From Prosthecobacter sp. (GTDB lineage: Bacteria; Verrucomicrobiota; Verrucomicrobiia; Verrucomicrobiales; Verrucomicrobiaceae), in contig JABARQ010000027.1 in the NCBI GenBank assembly GCA_019186985.1, forward strand, positions 16,291 through 80,290: DNA of 64,000 bases, read 5' to 3'. The translations under genes were made by a program, and so were the position numbers. Each line of letters starts with the position of its first letter. Position 1 is the stretch's first letter. The notes under the pieces were generated by a model that saw only the letters and a list, made by a program, of their open reading frames with translations, was not told where the DNA came from and did not search any database. Positions 41,188 through 51,600 of this stretch are shown here, piece by piece.

Positions 41188-44100
41188 ATGACCTCCCCAG
41201 GACTCTCCCAAAACGGTCTCCCGCCCGCCCAGGGCCTCTATGATCCACGCAATGAGCACGATGCGTGCGGCGTCGGCTTTGTCTGTCATATGAAGGGGAA
41301 CAAATCCCACAAGATCGTTGCGGACGCCCTGCAGATCCTGGAAAACCTCGACCACCGCGGCGCCTGCGTGGAGGAAAACACCGGCGACGGCGCCGGCATC
41401 CTCATCCAGATGCCTCACAAGTTTCTCGCCAAGGTGGCAAAGGCCGGCGGCTTCGAGCTTCCCGAACCCGGCCGGTACGGTGTCGCCAACGTCTTCACCT
41501 CCCGCGATCCCGAAGCTCGGAAAAAGGGCCAGGCGACCTTTGAAAAGGTGGCCGCTGAAGAAGGCATGCCCGTCATCGGCTGGCGCGACCTGCCTACGGA
41601 CAATTCCACCCTCGGCAAGTCCGCCAGGGCCAGCGAACCCGTGGTCCGCCAGGTTTTTGTGAAACGCCCCGCCTCCGCGGCGGACGACCTCGCCTTCGAA
41701 CGCAAGCTTTACGTCCTTCGCAAGGTCGCCCACAATGCCATCCGCGTGGCGAAGATCGACACCAGCTGGTACGCCCCCAGCATGAGCTGCCGCACCCTGG
41801 TGTACAAAGGCATGCTCACCCCGGCCCAGGTCGGCGGCTACTACCTCGACCTCAGCGACGCCGACATGAAGTCCGCCCTGGCCCTGGTGCACAGCCGCTT
41901 CTCCACCAACACCTTCCCCAACTGGGAGCGCTCCCACCCCTACCGCTACATCGCCCACAACGGCGAGATCAACACCCTGCGCGGCAACATCAACTGGATG
42001 CTCGCCCGCCAGTCCCTGTTCGCCTCCGAACTGTTCGGGGATGACATCCAGAAGATCAAGCCGGTCATCAACGTCGACGGCTCCGACTCGACCATCTTCG
42101 ACAACTGCCTCGAGCTCCTCGTGCTCAGCGGCCGCTCGCTGCCTCATGCGATGATGATGATGATTCCTGAGCCCTGGAGCGGCCATGAATCCATGAGCGA
42201 GTCCAAGAAGGCCTTCTACGAGTATCATTCCTGCCTCATGGAGCCCTGGGACGGCCCCGCCTCCGTGGCCTTCACGGACGGCACCATGATGGGCGCCACC
42301 CTGGACCGCAACGGCCTGCGCCCCTCCCGCTACTACGTCACCCACGATGACCTCGTCATCATGGGCTCCGAGGCCGGCGTGCTGCCCGTCGACCCCGCCA
42401 ACGTCAAGCTCAAGGGCCGCCTGCAGCCCGGCAAGATGTTCATCGTCAACATGGAGGAGGGCCGCATCGTCCCCGACGACGAGATCAAGGAGAAGATCGC
42501 CGCCGAGAAGCCCTACCGCGATTGGCTCGACAAGAACCTCGTGAAGCTGGCGGACATCGCCGACGGAGCGCCCTGCCCCCTCCCCGACCATGAGACCATG
42601 CTGCAGCGCCAGCAGGCTTTTGGTTATACCTGGGAGGACCTGCGCATGCTCATGGTGCCGATGGCCCGTGACGGAGTCGAAGCCATCGGCTCGATGGGCA
42701 CCGACATCCCCATCGCCGTGCTCTCCAGCAAGGCCAAGCTCCTTTACGACTACTTCAAGCAGCTCTTCGCCCAGGTCACCAACCCGCCGATCGACTGCAT
42801 CCGCGAGGAGATCGTCACCTCCCCCGTCACCACCATCGGCCGCGAGGGCAACCTGCTCGATCCGAAGCCGGAAAGCTGCCACCTGATCGAGCTGAAGACG
42901 CCGATCCTCAGCAACGAGGAGCTTTCCAAGCTCAAGTCCATCGCCGAAGGCGAGTTCGCCTCCGCCACCCTCGACATCACCTTTGATCCCAAAATGGGCG
43001 CAAAGGGCCTCGAAGCCGCCATGGACGCGCTCTGCGCCCAGGCTGACCAGCTCATCAAGCAGGGCCGCAACATCCTCATCCTCACGGACCGCGGCGTCAG
43101 CGCCGGCAAGGCCCCCATCCCGGCCCTGCTCGCCGTCGGCGGCCTGCACCATCACCTCATCCGCCAGGGCACCCGCACCCAGTGCGACATCGTGCTCGAG
43201 TCCGGCGAACCGCGTGAGGTTCACCACTTCTGCACCCTCATCGGCTTTGGCTGCGGCGCGATCAACCCCTACCTCGCCTTTGAGACCCTCGACGACATGA
43301 TCCGCCAGGGCCTCCTGGTGAACATCGACCACAAGAAGGCCGTTTACAATTTCATCAAGGCCGCAACGAAGGGCGTCATCAAGGTCGCCTCCAAGATCGG
43401 CATCTCCACGATGCAGAGCTACCGCGGCGCCCAGATCTTTGAAGCCGTCGGCCTGTCCAAAAGCGTGGTCGACAAGTACTTCACCTGGACCGCCACCCGC
43501 GTGGAGGGCAGCGACATCAACGTCATCGCCGAGGAGGCCATCCAGCGCCATCAGCGCGGCTTCCCGGACCGCGACTCCCAGGTGCACGCCCTCGACGTCG
43601 GCGGCGACTACCAGTGGCGCAAGGAGGGTGAGGCCCACCTGTTCAACCCGCTCACCATCCACACCCTGCAGAAGGCCGTCCGCACCGGCAGCTTTGACAC
43701 CTTCAAGCAGTACTCCGCCCTGGTGAACACCCAGGTGAAGCAGCTCTACACCCTGCGCGGCCTGCTCGACTTCAAGGCGCAGACCCCGGTGCCGATCGAC
43801 GAGGTCGAAAGCGTCGAAAGCATCATGAAGCGCTTCAAGACCGGCGCCATGAGCTATGGCTCCATCTCCAAGGAGGCCCACGAAACGCTCGCCATCGCCA
43901 TGAACCGCATCGGCGGCAAGTCGAACACCGGTGAAGGCGGCGAAGACCCCGAGCGCTACACCTGGACGAACGAAAAGGGTGACTCAAAGAACTCCGCCAT
44001 CAAGCAGGTGGCCTCGGGCCGCTTTGGTGTCACCAGCCTCTACCTCAGCCAGGCACGCGAGATCCAGATCAAGATGGCCCAGGGCGCCAAGCCCGGTGAA

Positions 44101-45789
44101 GGCGGCCAGCTTCCCGGCTCCAAGGTGTATCCCTGGATCGCCAAGGTGCGCGGCTCCACGCCAGGCGTCGGCCTCATCTCGCCGCCTCCGCACCACGACA
44201 TCTATTCCATCGAGGACCTGGCCCAGCTCATCCACGACCTCAAGAACGCCAACCGCGCCGCACGCATCAGCGTCAAGCTCGTCTCCGAGGTCGGCGTCGG
44301 CACCATCGCCGCAGGCGTCGCCAAGGCCCACTCCGACGTCGTGCTCATCTCCGGTTACGACGGCGGCACCGGCGCCTCCCCGCAGACCTCCGTCAAACAC
44401 GCCGGCCTGCCCTGGGAGCTCGGCCTTGCCGAAACCCACCAGACCCTGCTGCTGAACAACCTGCGCTCCAAGATCGTCGTCGAGGCCGACGGCCAGATGA
44501 AGACCGGACGCGATGTGGTCATCGCCGCCCTGCTCGGCGCCGAGGAGTTTGGCTTCGCCACCGCCCCGCTCGTCACGCTGGGCTGCATCATGATGCGCGT
44601 CTGCCATCTGAACACCTGCCCGGTCGGCGTCGCCACCCAGGACCCGCAGCTTCGTGCCAAATTCACCGGCGACCCCGAATACGCGGCGAACTTCATGAAG
44701 TTCATCGCCCAGGAAGTGCGCGAAATCATGGCCCAGCTCGGCTTCCGCAGGCTTGAGGACATGGTCGGACGCGTGGACGTGCTCGAGGCCCGCCAGGCCG
44801 TCGATCACTGGAAGGCCCGCGGCATCGACCTCAGCAGCCTGCTCTATCGTCCGAACGTCGGCCCCGAGGTCGGCACCTACTGCACCGAGGCCCAGGATCA
44901 CGGCATCGACCGCAGCCTGGACATCAACACCCTCCTGCCTCTCTGCCAGCCGGCCATCGAGAAGGGCGAAAAAGTCAGCGCCACGCTGCCCATCCGCAAC
45001 GTCAACCGCACCGTCGGCACCATCCTCGGCAACGAGATCACCAAGAAGCACTGGAACGGCCTGCCGGACGACACCGTCCGCCTGACCTTCCAGGGCAGCG
45101 CCGGCCAGAGCTTCGGCGCCTTTGTGCCGAAGGGCGTCACCCTCATCGTCGAAGGCGACGCCAACGACTACGTCGGCAAGGGCCTCAGCGGCGGCCGCAT
45201 CATCGTCTATCCGCCGGAGGGCAGCACCTTTGCCGCCGAGGAGAACATCATCGCCGGCAACACCGCCCTCTACGGCGCCACCGCCGGCCAGCTCTTCCTG
45301 CGCGGCGTCGCGGGCGAGCGCTTCGCCGTGCGTAACAGCGGCGTCGACGCCGTCGTCGAAGGCGTGGGTGACCACGGCTGCGAATACATGACCGGCGGCC
45401 GCGTCGTCATCCTCGGCACCACCGGACGCAACTTTGCCGCGGGCATGTCCGGCGGCATCGCCTACGTCCTGGATGAGAAGGGTGATTTCAAGACCCGCTG
45501 CAACACCACCATGAGCGACCTCCTCCCCCTCGAGGACAAGGAGGAGATCGACGCGCTGTACGAACTCATCAAGCAGCACGCCGAGGCCACGAAGAGCCAG
45601 AAGGCCTTCAAGGTGATCGCCCTCTGGGAGCAGAGCGTGAAGCAGTTCGTCAAGGTGCTGCCCCGCGACTATGCCCGCGTGCTCAAGGCCCTCGACAAGG
45701 CCAGGGCCGACGGCCTCACCGGCGACGACGCCCTCATCGCCGCCTTTGAATCCAACTCGAAGGACGCCTCCCGCGTCGGCGGGGGTTGA
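41188..45789 (+). CDS. gltB: Glutamate synthase large (alpha) subunit
   Basis: GltB makes two glutamates from glutamine and 2-oxoglutarate. The 1533-residue protein begins with a 26-residue propeptide; after cleavage C27 ([10 protein letters not shown]) becomes the N-terminal nucleophile of the glutaminase domain. The FMN-binding synthase domain is seen in [34 protein letters not shown], the 3Fe-4S ligands in [15 protein letters not shown], and the C-terminal GXGXG beta-helix in [28 protein letters not shown]. Followed by gltD after 66 bases. It is the largest protein in the window and highly expressed genes like this one show strong C-ending codon bias. Confidence 0.97.
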   Translation: MTSPGLSQNGLPPAQGLYDPRNEHDACGVGFVCHMKGNKSHKIVADALQILENLDHRGACVEENTGDGAGILIQMPHKFLAKVAKAGGFELPEPGRYGVANVFTSRDPEARKKGQATFEKVAAEEGMPVIGWRDLPTDNSTLGKSARASEPVVRQVFVKRPASAADDLAFERKLYVLRKVAHNAIRVAKIDTSWYAPSMSCRTLVYKGMLTPAQVGGYYLDLSDADMKSALALVHSRFSTNTFPNWERSHPYRYIAHNGEINTLRGNINWMLARQSLFASELFGDDIQKIKPVINVDGSDSTIFDNCLELLVLSGRSLPHAMMMMIPEPWSGHESMSESKKAFYEYHSCLMEPWDGPASVAFTDGTMMGATLDRNGLRPSRYYVTHDDLVIMGSEAGVLPVDPANVKLKGRLQPGKMFIVNMEEGRIVPDDEIKEKIAAEKPYRDWLDKNLVKLADIADGAPCPLPDHETMLQRQQAFGYTWEDLRMLMVPMARDGVEAIGSMGTDIPIAVLSSKAKLLYDYFKQLFAQVTNPPIDCIREEIVTSPVTTIGREGNLLDPKPESCHLIELKTPILSNEELSKLKSIAEGEFASATLDITFDPKMGAKGLEAAMDALCAQADQLIKQGRNILILTDRGVSAGKAPIPALLAVGGLHHHLIRQGTRTQCDIVLESGEPREVHHFCTLIGFGCGAINPYLAFETLDDMIRQGLLVNIDHKKAVYNFIKAATKGVIKVASKIGISTMQSYRGAQIFEAVGLSKSVVDKYFTWTATRVEGSDINVIAEEAIQRHQRGFPDRDSQVHALDVGGDYQWRKEGEAHLFNPLTIHTLQKAVRTGSFDTFKQYSALVNTQVKQLYTLRGLLDFKAQTPVPIDEVESVESIMKRFKTGAMSYGSISKEAHETLAIAMNRIGGKSNTGEGGEDPERYTWTNEKGDSKNSAIKQVASGRFGVTSLYLSQAREIQIKMAQGAKPGEGGQLPGSKVYPWIAKVRGSTPGVGLISPPPHHDIYSIEDLAQLIHDLKNANRAARISVKLVSEVGVGTIAAGVAKAHSDVVLISGYDGGTGASPQTSVKHAGLPWELGLAETHQTLLLNNLRSKIVVEADGQMKTGRDVVIAALLGAEEFGFATAPLVTLGCIMMRVCHLNTCPVGVATQDPQLRAKFTGDPEYAANFMKFIAQEVREIMAQLGFRRLEDMVGRVDVLEARQAVDHWKARGIDLSSLLYRPNVGPEVGTYCTEAQDHGIDRSLDINTLLPLCQPAIEKGEKVSATLPIRNVNRTVGTILGNEITKKHWNGLPDDTVRLTFQGSAGQSFGAFVPKGVTLIVEGDANDYVGKGLSGGRIIVYPPEGSTFAAEENIIAGNTALYGATAGQLFLRGVAGERFAVRNSGVDAVVEGVGDHGCEYMTGGRVVILGTTGRNFAAGMSGGIAYVLDEKGDFKTRCNTTMSDLLPLEDKEEIDALYELIKQHAEATKSQKAFKVIALWEQSVKQFVKVLPRDYARVLKALDKARADGLTGDDALIAAFESNSKDASRVGGG

Positions 45790-45855
45790 TTTCCCGGTCC
45801 GCCACGAACCGCAACCGCCTTCACGCATCACCCACACGCTTCATTGTTCTAGACC

Positions 45856-47334
45856 ATGGGAAAACCAACCGGCTTCATCGAATTCACCCGCGAACTGCCC
45901 GCCGACCGCGATCCGCTTGAGCGCATCAAGGACTGGAAGGAGTTTCATCTCCACCTTCCCGAAGACCGCCTGAAGAAACAGGGCGCCCGCTGCATGGACT
46001 GCGGCATCCCGTTCTGCCACAGCGGCACCCTCATCAGCGGCATGGCCAGCGGCTGCCCGATCAACAACCTCATCCCCGAGTGGAACGACCTCGTCTTCCG
46101 CGGCCTCTGGCGCGAGGCGCTGGACCGCCTGCACAAGACGAACAACTTCCCCGAGTTCACCGGCCGCGTCTGCCCCGCCCCCTGCGAAGGCTCCTGCGTC
46201 CTCGGCATCCACGAGCCTGCGGTGACCATCAAGAACATCGAGGTCAGCATCATCGACAAGGCCTGGGAGGAAGGCTGGGTCACCCCTCAGCCCCCGGAAA
46301 AACGCACCGGCAAGAAGGTCGCCGTCATCGGCTCCGGCCCCGCCGGACTCACCGCCGCCGCCCAGCTCAACAAGGCCGGCCACAGCGTCACCGTCTTTGA
46401 ACGCGCCGACCGCCCCGGCGGCCTGCTCATGTACGGCATCCCTAACATGAAGCTCGACAAGAAGGAGGTCGTCCTGCGCCGCATCCAGGTCCTGGAGGCC
46501 GAAGGCGTGGTCTTCAAGTGCGGCGTCAACGTCGGCACCGACATCACCGCCGAGCAGCTCCGCAAGGACTTCGACGCCGTCATCCTCGCCACCGGCGCCA
46601 CCAAGCCGCGCGATCTTCCGATCCCCGGCCGTGAGCTCAGGGGCATCCACTTCGCGATGGACTTCCTCACCGCGAACACCAAGGCCGTGCTCGATCCCGG
46701 CAAGGACTACATCACCGCCGACAAGAAGGACGTCGTCATCATCGGCGGCGGCGACACCGGCACCGACTGCGTCGGCACCAGCGTCCGTCACGGCTGCAAG
46801 ACCGTCACCCAGCTTGAGATCATGGCGAAGCCGCCCATGACCCGCGCCGCGAACAATCCGTGGCCCGAATGGCCGAAGACCTACAAGATGGACTACGGCC
46901 AGGAGGAGGCCGCCGCCAAGTTTGGCGACGATCCCCGCGTCTACCTCACCACCGCCACCCACTTTGAAGGCGACGAAAACGGCAACGTGAAGGCCGTGCA
47001 CGTCGTCAACGTCGAGTGGAAGAAGGATGACAAGGGCAACTTCGGCCCGCAGAAGATCCCCGGCACCGAGAAGGTCCTGCCCGCGCAGCTTGTCCTGCTC
47101 GCCATGGGCTTCCTCGGGCCCGAACAGCCTCTTCTCGAAGCCCTCGGCGTCGAGCGCGACGCCCGCAGCAACGTCAAGGCCGAGCACAACCAGTACACCA
47201 CCAGCCTGCCCGGCGTCTTCGCCTGCGGCGACTGCCGTCGTGGCCAGTCCCTGGTCGTCTGGGCCTTCAACGAAGGCCGCGGCGCCGCCCGCGAATGCGA
47301 CCGCTTCCTGATGGGCGCCACGAGCCTGCCGTAA
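45856..47334 (+). CDS. gltD: Glutamate synthase small (beta) subunit
   Basis: GltD supplies electrons from NADPH to GltB through FAD and two 4Fe-4S clusters. The 492-residue protein has an N-terminal cluster motif [33 protein letters not shown], and [14 protein letters not shown], then a FAD-binding [13 protein letters not shown] and an NADPH-binding [13 protein letters not shown]. The Glu/Gly-rich end [19 protein letters not shown] is typical. Gap to gltB is 66 bases; both are one operon. A perfect 12-bp hairpin lies 39 bases after the stop. Confidence 0.97.
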   Translation: MGKPTGFIEFTRELPADRDPLERIKDWKEFHLHLPEDRLKKQGARCMDCGIPFCHSGTLISGMASGCPINNLIPEWNDLVFRGLWREALDRLHKTNNFPEFTGRVCPAPCEGSCVLGIHEPAVTIKNIEVSIIDKAWEEGWVTPQPPEKRTGKKVAVIGSGPAGLTAAAQLNKAGHSVTVFERADRPGGLLMYGIPNMKLDKKEVVLRRIQVLEAEGVVFKCGVNVGTDITAEQLRKDFDAVILATGATKPRDLPIPGRELRGIHFAMDFLTANTKAVLDPGKDYITADKKDVVIIGGGDTGTDCVGTSVRHGCKTVTQLEIMAKPPMTRAANNPWPEWPKTYKMDYGQEEAAAKFGDDPRVYLTTATHFEGDENGNVKAVHVVNVEWKKDDKGNFGPQKIPGTEKVLPAQLVLLAMGFLGPEQPLLEALGVERDARSNVKAEHNQYTTSLPGVFACGDCRRGQSLVVWAFNEGRGAARECDRFLMGATSLP

Positions 47335-47696
47335 GGCAGTCAGGACTGTCTCTGCCATTGGAAGTTTTTTTGTTGCGGCGCAGGCCTGGTCCTGCGCCGC
47401 AAATGTTATCTACCCTCATCGCCGTTGGCAGGAAAAATCACATGACCCAGCCAGCCAGGCCGCCGGACGCCAACCGCTTTCACAAGCTCCAGGCTGCCGT
47501 CACCACAAGCTGGATGAGGAGACCCTGCCAGGCGCCTCCTCCAAGTGCATGCAGCATCATCAAACCGGTTTGAACCTTGTCCGTCTTGGATGGAATCCGT
47601 CTACACAAGGGGTCTCTCTGACACGGCGATGAATACCACCATTTCCGCAAAAAGACCCGGCTAGGAGTCAGAAACTTGCGGCAGCAAGACTCACCT
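47335..47696. other. Intergenic region between gltD and the UDG-like gene
   Basis: About 360 bp without a convincing gene. It holds the hairpin at 47373-47402; the rest is unstructured by eye and lies at the 3' end of the minus-strand gene that stops at 47697. The reading frames through it lack family features and differ from the strong C-ending codon style of gltD. Confidence 0.6.
47373..47402. other. Hairpin after gltD
   Basis: A perfect 12-bp inverted repeat, ttgcggcgcagg (47373-47384) and cctgcgccgcaa (47391-47402), with loop cctggt. On the plus strand it is not followed by a T tract; a run of seven T lies just before it (47365-47371). It may still terminate or stabilise the gltBD transcript. 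Confidence 0.5.
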
Positions 47697-48383
47697 TCAT
47701 GGGGCGGTTCGTGCCCAAGGAGAAACTTCAGATTCACTCATCCTCTGCCATAGACAGGGGTGTCGAAGATAAACGACCTTTCCGCGGCACTTTTCGAGCG
47801 ACCCAATATTTCCATCAACCTTGTATCGACCTTGAGAAGCCCAGTTCTGCCACTTCATCAGATAATCCCGCAAATCGGATGGATTCTTGCCGTCATCAAA
47901 GGTCGCCCAACAACCCGCGGCAAAGAGCCGGAACTCATCGTCTGATTTTGCTTCCGCAATCGAAGCCACAAGATGCACCCATGTGAGAAAAGCCGCCTTA
48001 TGGGTTTTTGCACCCAGGTAGCTGCACTTGTCCTTTCCTTCACGCAAACCCCAGGCGGCATTCGTGACGAGGACCTGCCTTTTGACGATGGCCCTCCCCC
48101 ACTCGCGCCTTTCATCAAACAAGTTTTTCAATGTTCGGTCGGCATTCGAATCCGGCAGCCTCTTCGAGGAGTTTTCCAAAGTATCGACAGCCTCCTGAAA
48201 TGTTTCGCCGTCAACGCCCCAATCCTGCATGACCAAAATCCCCCGGGGCAGTTCGCCAACAGGGTCTTTCAAACACCAGGACCACCATGGGCACCCGATA
48301 TTGCTGCTCTCATTGAAAGGTTTCATCCCGGGCAGTTTCTCTGGACGAAAATGCCTTAAGCGATCAAGGAGAGCATGAGTCAT
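47697..48383 (-). CDS. Hypothetical protein, distant uracil-DNA-glycosylase-like fold
   Basis: 228 residues with lower GC and less C-ending codons than the neighbours, suggesting recent arrival. Segment order fits the UDG superfamily: a motif-1-like strand RGILVMQDWGVDGETF (~46-61), VLVTNAAWGLREGKDKC (~103-119) for the middle NxxWxLR-type motif and VVYLRHPC (~204-211) for the C-terminal HPS/HPC motif. True UDG catalytic residues (GQDPYH/HPSPLS) are not present in standard form. If correct it would be a cytoplasmic DNA-damage or nucleic-acid enzyme. Family assignment is inference from motif spacing; the gene may equally be an uncharacterised accessory protein. Confidence 0.65.
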   Translation of the reverse strand: MTHALLDRLRHFRPEKLPGMKPFNESSNIGCPWWSWCLKDPVGELPRGILVMQDWGVDGETFQEAVDTLENSSKRLPDSNADRTLKNLFDERREWGRAIVKRQVLVTNAAWGLREGKDKCSYLGAKTHKAAFLTWVHLVASIAEAKSDDEFRLFAAGCWATFDDGKNPSDLRDYLMKWQNWASQGRYKVDGNIGSLEKCRGKVVYLRHPCLWQRMSESEVSPWARTAP

Positions 48384-49181
48384 GAGTGCATTTTAGAGCA
48401 TCACTTAAACGGTCGGAAGGCTGAATTTCGATGACCTCGGCATCCTGTCCGAGTGCCTGATCAGCCAGCTTCACGGGTGAGGTGGATGTGCCCTCCAAGT
48501 GCCGGATGCCCCCCATGCCTCGGGGCCCTAACCCTTGCCCTGACTGTTTTCGCTTTGCCACGAAGGTTGCATTCCTCGGTTTCCTCCGAGCCGGAGGCTC
48601 GAAAGACAAGAGCCTGGGGTGTAACGAGCCCAGCGAGTGAAAACCCCAGGACCACATCGCCACACCGACGTTTCACCTTCACCGCGTCCTGGCAGGACGC
48701 GAGAAGCCTTCGCCATCCCTGTGCGTAAATTCATCCGAGGGTTCTCGCTCGCCAAGCCTCGCTTCACCACAGGCTATCCTCCGGCTCGACTCGACGAGAA
48801 CGGCACCCCAATCCGCCCTGCCATGTCTGATCTCGCGTGAGCCTCTGGCCAGACCAATGAATCAAGCAGCACGACAGAACACCGGACCCAGGCGTTTCCC
48901 GGGTGAGGTGGATGCGCTTTCCAAGTGCTGGATTCATGCCCCAAGCGGTGCTCAGGCTTTGGCAGCCGGTCAAAGGAGTTCTGGGCCTCACAAGGCTCAT
49001 CCGGTGTCACAGGCGGCCATTCATGGTCACGGATCGGCAAATGCCACCCAACGGCCAGACGGCTGCCATCGCCGGGCCGTCAGGACCACCCGATCACAAA
49101 AAGCCGCCACTTCCTGTCAATTCATCGACAACAGGCCTGTGAAGCTTGGTGCACTGGATGGCGTATCCTTCCTCCCCCCAC
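48384..49181. repeat. Repeat-bearing non-coding patch
   Basis: About 800 bp with no supported gene. An imperfect 33-bp direct repeat starting GGGTGAGGTGGATG lies at 48475-48507 and 48901-48933 (four mismatches). Between the copies are a palindrome GAGCCGGAGGCTC (48588-48600) and an 8-bp-stem hairpin CCTGGGGT / ACCCCAGG (48613-48650) with loop text AACGAGCCCAGCGAGTG. Reading frames change strand and frame without family features. The patch looks like remnants of dispersed REP-type sequence, with or without a lost transposase. Confidence 0.6.
48588..48650. repeat. Paired palindromes, REP-like
   Basis: GAGCC-GGA-GGCTC (48588-48600) is a perfect 5-bp stem; 12 bp later CCTGGGGT pairs with ACCCCAGG (48613-48650) over a 22-base loop. 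Two adjacent hairpins of this type are typical for REP/BIME-like repeats linked to RAYT transposases in other bacteria. No RAYT gene is in the window. Confidence 0.5.
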
Positions 49182-51401
49182 ATGATGAAATCCCTGATCC
49201 CGCTCCTCTCCCTCCTTGCCGGCTTCGCCCTGGCGGAAGCCCCGCCGGAACTGCCCCTGCCAGTCGCCAGCTTCGGCGCCGCCGCCACGGAATCCGGCAG
49301 CGTTTACATCTATGGCGGCCACAGCGGCAAACGTCACCAGTACAACAACGCCGATGTCCACGGCGACTTCTTCCACTGGCAGGAGGGGCTGAAATCCTGG
49401 GAACCTCTGGCGAAGGATGAACCCGCCCAGGGCGCCTCCCTCGTCACCACGGAAAAGGGCGTGCTGCGCATCGGCGGCATGGCGGCCAGAAATGCGAAGG
49501 GCGAAAAGCAAGACCTCTGGTCCAGCGAAACCGCCGCCCGCTACGATCCGGCGGACAAGCAGTGGCATCCCCTGCCCAACCTGCCCGAGCGCCGCTCCAG
49601 TCATGACAGCATCGTCGTCGGCGACACGCTCTACGTCATCGGCGGCTGGGCGCTCTCCGGCGGCCGGGATGCGGAATGGCATGACAGCTACCTGACCCTT
49701 GAGCTTTCCAAACCCGGCGCTGCCTGGCAGCCCCATCCGCAGCCCTTTGAACGACGTGCCCTCGCCGTCCACGCCATCGGCACCCGGCTTTACGCCATCG
49801 GCGGCATGAACAGTGACGAGGACATCACCACCGATGTCTCCATCCTCGACACCACCAGCGGGCAATGGAGCGAAGGCCCGAAGCTCCCGCAGGACAAGCT
49901 CGGCGGCTTTGGTTTCGCCGCCGTGGCCCATGAAGGCCGCCTCTTTGCCAGCGGTGCCGCCGGCATTCTCCTGGAACTGCGCAGCACCGGCTGGACGCCC
50001 GTCGTGAAACTCCGGCACCCGCGCTACTTCCACCGTCTCGTCAGTGGCGGAAAAGGCAGGCTCATCGCCCTCGGCGGCGAAAGCAAGGAGGGCAAAAAGA
50101 CCCCGCCTGAAGTCATCGATCTGCCCGCCGCCGACTCCCCGCCGCTCGCCGACGAACCTGCGAAACCCAAAACCACCGCCCGTTCAGGAACGAGCGGCCT
50201 GACCTGGCCCGCCAGCCTGCCTGCCGCCGAATCCGACTGGCCCCGCTACCAGGGGCCGGACGGAAACTGCACCACGCCAGAAGTCGGATGGAACACCCGA
50301 TGGCCCGCCGACGGGCCACCGGTCCTCTGGAAAGCCGAGCTCGGCAAAGGGCTCGGCTCTTTTGCGGTTGTGGGAAAGCGTGTTTACACCGCAGGCAACG
50401 ACGGGGACGACAAGGACACCCTCGTCTGCCTCGACCTGGAGACTGGCAGGCATGTCTGGCAGCATCAGCACGCCGTGCCGACGAAATGCCATGAGATGTC
50501 CATCGTCCCCTACGGCCCGGCCTCCACCCCCACCGTCATTGGCGACAAGGCCTGGTTCATCAGCCGTGACGGTCATGTGCTCTGCCTCGACTCCGACAGC
50601 GGCAGCGTCCTCTGGCAGAAGCACCTCATCGACGACTTCGGCGGCAAGCGCCCCGTCTACGGCTTCAGCAGCAGCCCCTGCATTCATGAAGGCCGGCTCT
50701 ACCTGGATGCCGGAGGCCAGGGCAGCTCCAATCTCTGCCTCGACGCCGCCACCGGTGCCGTCATCTGGAAAACCGGCGATGGCGAAGCGGGTTACGCCAC
50801 CCCCTTCGTCTCCCGGCTCCATGGCCGCGACACCCTCGTGTTCTTCAAAGGCCAGGCGCTTGAACTGCGTGACATCAAGGACGGCAGCCTCATCTCCCGC
50901 CACGCCACGGAAACCCGTGACTTCTGCAACTGCGCCACCCCCGTGCTGCGTGGCGACACCCTCTTCATCTCCCACACCGGCAACATGGGCGCCCGTGCCC
51001 TGAAGGCCGGTGAACACAGCCTCACGGAACTCTGGAGCGACCGCGACATCGGCCTGCTCTTCCATTCCGGGCTGCCCGTCGGCAAGGACAGCCTGCTCGT
51101 CTTCAACGACCAGGTCCGGGGCGCCAACGACCTCCGCCTGCTCAGCCTCAACACCGGTCAGACCCTGTGGAAGAACACCGAGGTCGACAAAGGCACCGGC
51201 CTCATCACCACCGACGGTCACGCCCTGCTGCTCACCAGCAAAGGCGAGCTCGTCCTCGCGCGCATCCTTGGCGACGGCATCGACATCCAGCAGCGCGTCC
51301 AGGTGCTCAGCGGCAAGTGCTGGATTCAGCCCGTGCTCAGCCACCGCCGCCTGCTCTGCCGCAACAACGAAGGCACCACCGTCTGCCTCAACCTGAAATA
51401 A
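49182..51401 (+). CDS. Secreted kelch - PQQ-like double beta-propeller protein
   Basis: 739 residues. ATG 49182 (MMKSLIPLLSLLAGFALA) gives a signal peptide; ATG 49185 is an alternative. The N-terminal half has kelch-type repeats with GG and WxxxP: VYIYGGHSGKRHQYN, YVIGGWALSGGRD, YAIGGMNSDEDITTDVSILD, LIALGGESKEG. The C-terminal half (from about residue 345, DWPRYQGPDGNCTTPE) is a PQQ-like (quinoprotein-type) propeller: LVCLDLETGRHVWQH, LCLDSDSGSVLWQK, LCLDAATGAVIWKT. Two propeller types in one secreted chain suggest a scaffold or binding protein rather than an enzyme; a catalytic PQQ site is not evident. The family of the fusion is not recognised by me. Confidence 0.85.
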   Translation: MMKSLIPLLSLLAGFALAEAPPELPLPVASFGAAATESGSVYIYGGHSGKRHQYNNADVHGDFFHWQEGLKSWEPLAKDEPAQGASLVTTEKGVLRIGGMAARNAKGEKQDLWSSETAARYDPADKQWHPLPNLPERRSSHDSIVVGDTLYVIGGWALSGGRDAEWHDSYLTLELSKPGAAWQPHPQPFERRALAVHAIGTRLYAIGGMNSDEDITTDVSILDTTSGQWSEGPKLPQDKLGGFGFAAVAHEGRLFASGAAGILLELRSTGWTPVVKLRHPRYFHRLVSGGKGRLIALGGESKEGKKTPPEVIDLPAADSPPLADEPAKPKTTARSGTSGLTWPASLPAAESDWPRYQGPDGNCTTPEVGWNTRWPADGPPVLWKAELGKGLGSFAVVGKRVYTAGNDGDDKDTLVCLDLETGRHVWQHQHAVPTKCHEMSIVPYGPASTPTVIGDKAWFISRDGHVLCLDSDSGSVLWQKHLIDDFGGKRPVYGFSSSPCIHEGRLYLDAGGQGSSNLCLDAATGAVIWKTGDGEAGYATPFVSRLHGRDTLVFFKGQALELRDIKDGSLISRHATETRDFCNCATPVLRGDTLFISHTGNMGARALKAGEHSLTELWSDRDIGLLFHSGLPVGKDSLLVFNDQVRGANDLRLLSLNTGQTLWKNTEVDKGTGLITTDGHALLLTSKGELVLARILGDGIDIQQRVQVLSGKCWIQPVLSHRRLLCRNNEGTTVCLNLK

Positions 51402-51411
51402 GGCCCAGGCT

Positions 51412-51600
51412 TCAGGGCCTCAGCGGCACCACGGGCACCGGCGGTGCAGCGCGATAACGATCGCTGCCATAACCATAGGGCAGGCTGCTGCGGGACGCAT
51501 GGCCCTTGATCATGAACCAGAAAAGAAAGGCCAGCACCAGGGACAGGAACTTCTCCTTCCAGTTACGGACAAATAGGTTTTTAAACTGCTCCCAGCTCAC
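51412..51600 (-). CDS. CdaR/YbbR-like membrane stub
   Basis: A 62-residue protein starting with GTG 51600, overlapping the 3' end of cdaA by 20 bases. The segment NLFVRNWKEKFLSLVLAFLFWFMIKG matches the N-terminal anchor of CdaR (YbbR), which normally begins with NNWxLKxLSLxLAxxLWxxV and is followed by several YbbR domains. Here those domains are absent and the protein ends after a short Tyr/Arg/Pro-rich tail. The location right after cdaA is that of cdaR in other bacteria. It may be a degenerate or minimal regulator of CdaA. Confidence 0.72.
   Translation of the reverse strand: MSWEQFKNLFVRNWKEKFLSLVLAFLFWFMIKGHASRSSLPYGYGSDRYRAAPPVPVVPLRP

Noticed and set aside
41161..45837. Two long minus-strand frames opposite gltB
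   Set aside because: Gly/Ala/Asp/His-rich shadows created by C-ending codons of gltB.
47295..47573. Plus-strand frame after gltD
   Set aside because: Overlaps gltD and the hairpin; composition and residues are not gene-like.
48857..49420. Plus-strand reading frame across the repeat patch into the kelch gene
   Set aside because: No family features, contains a repeat copy and ends in another frame of the kelch-PQQ gene.
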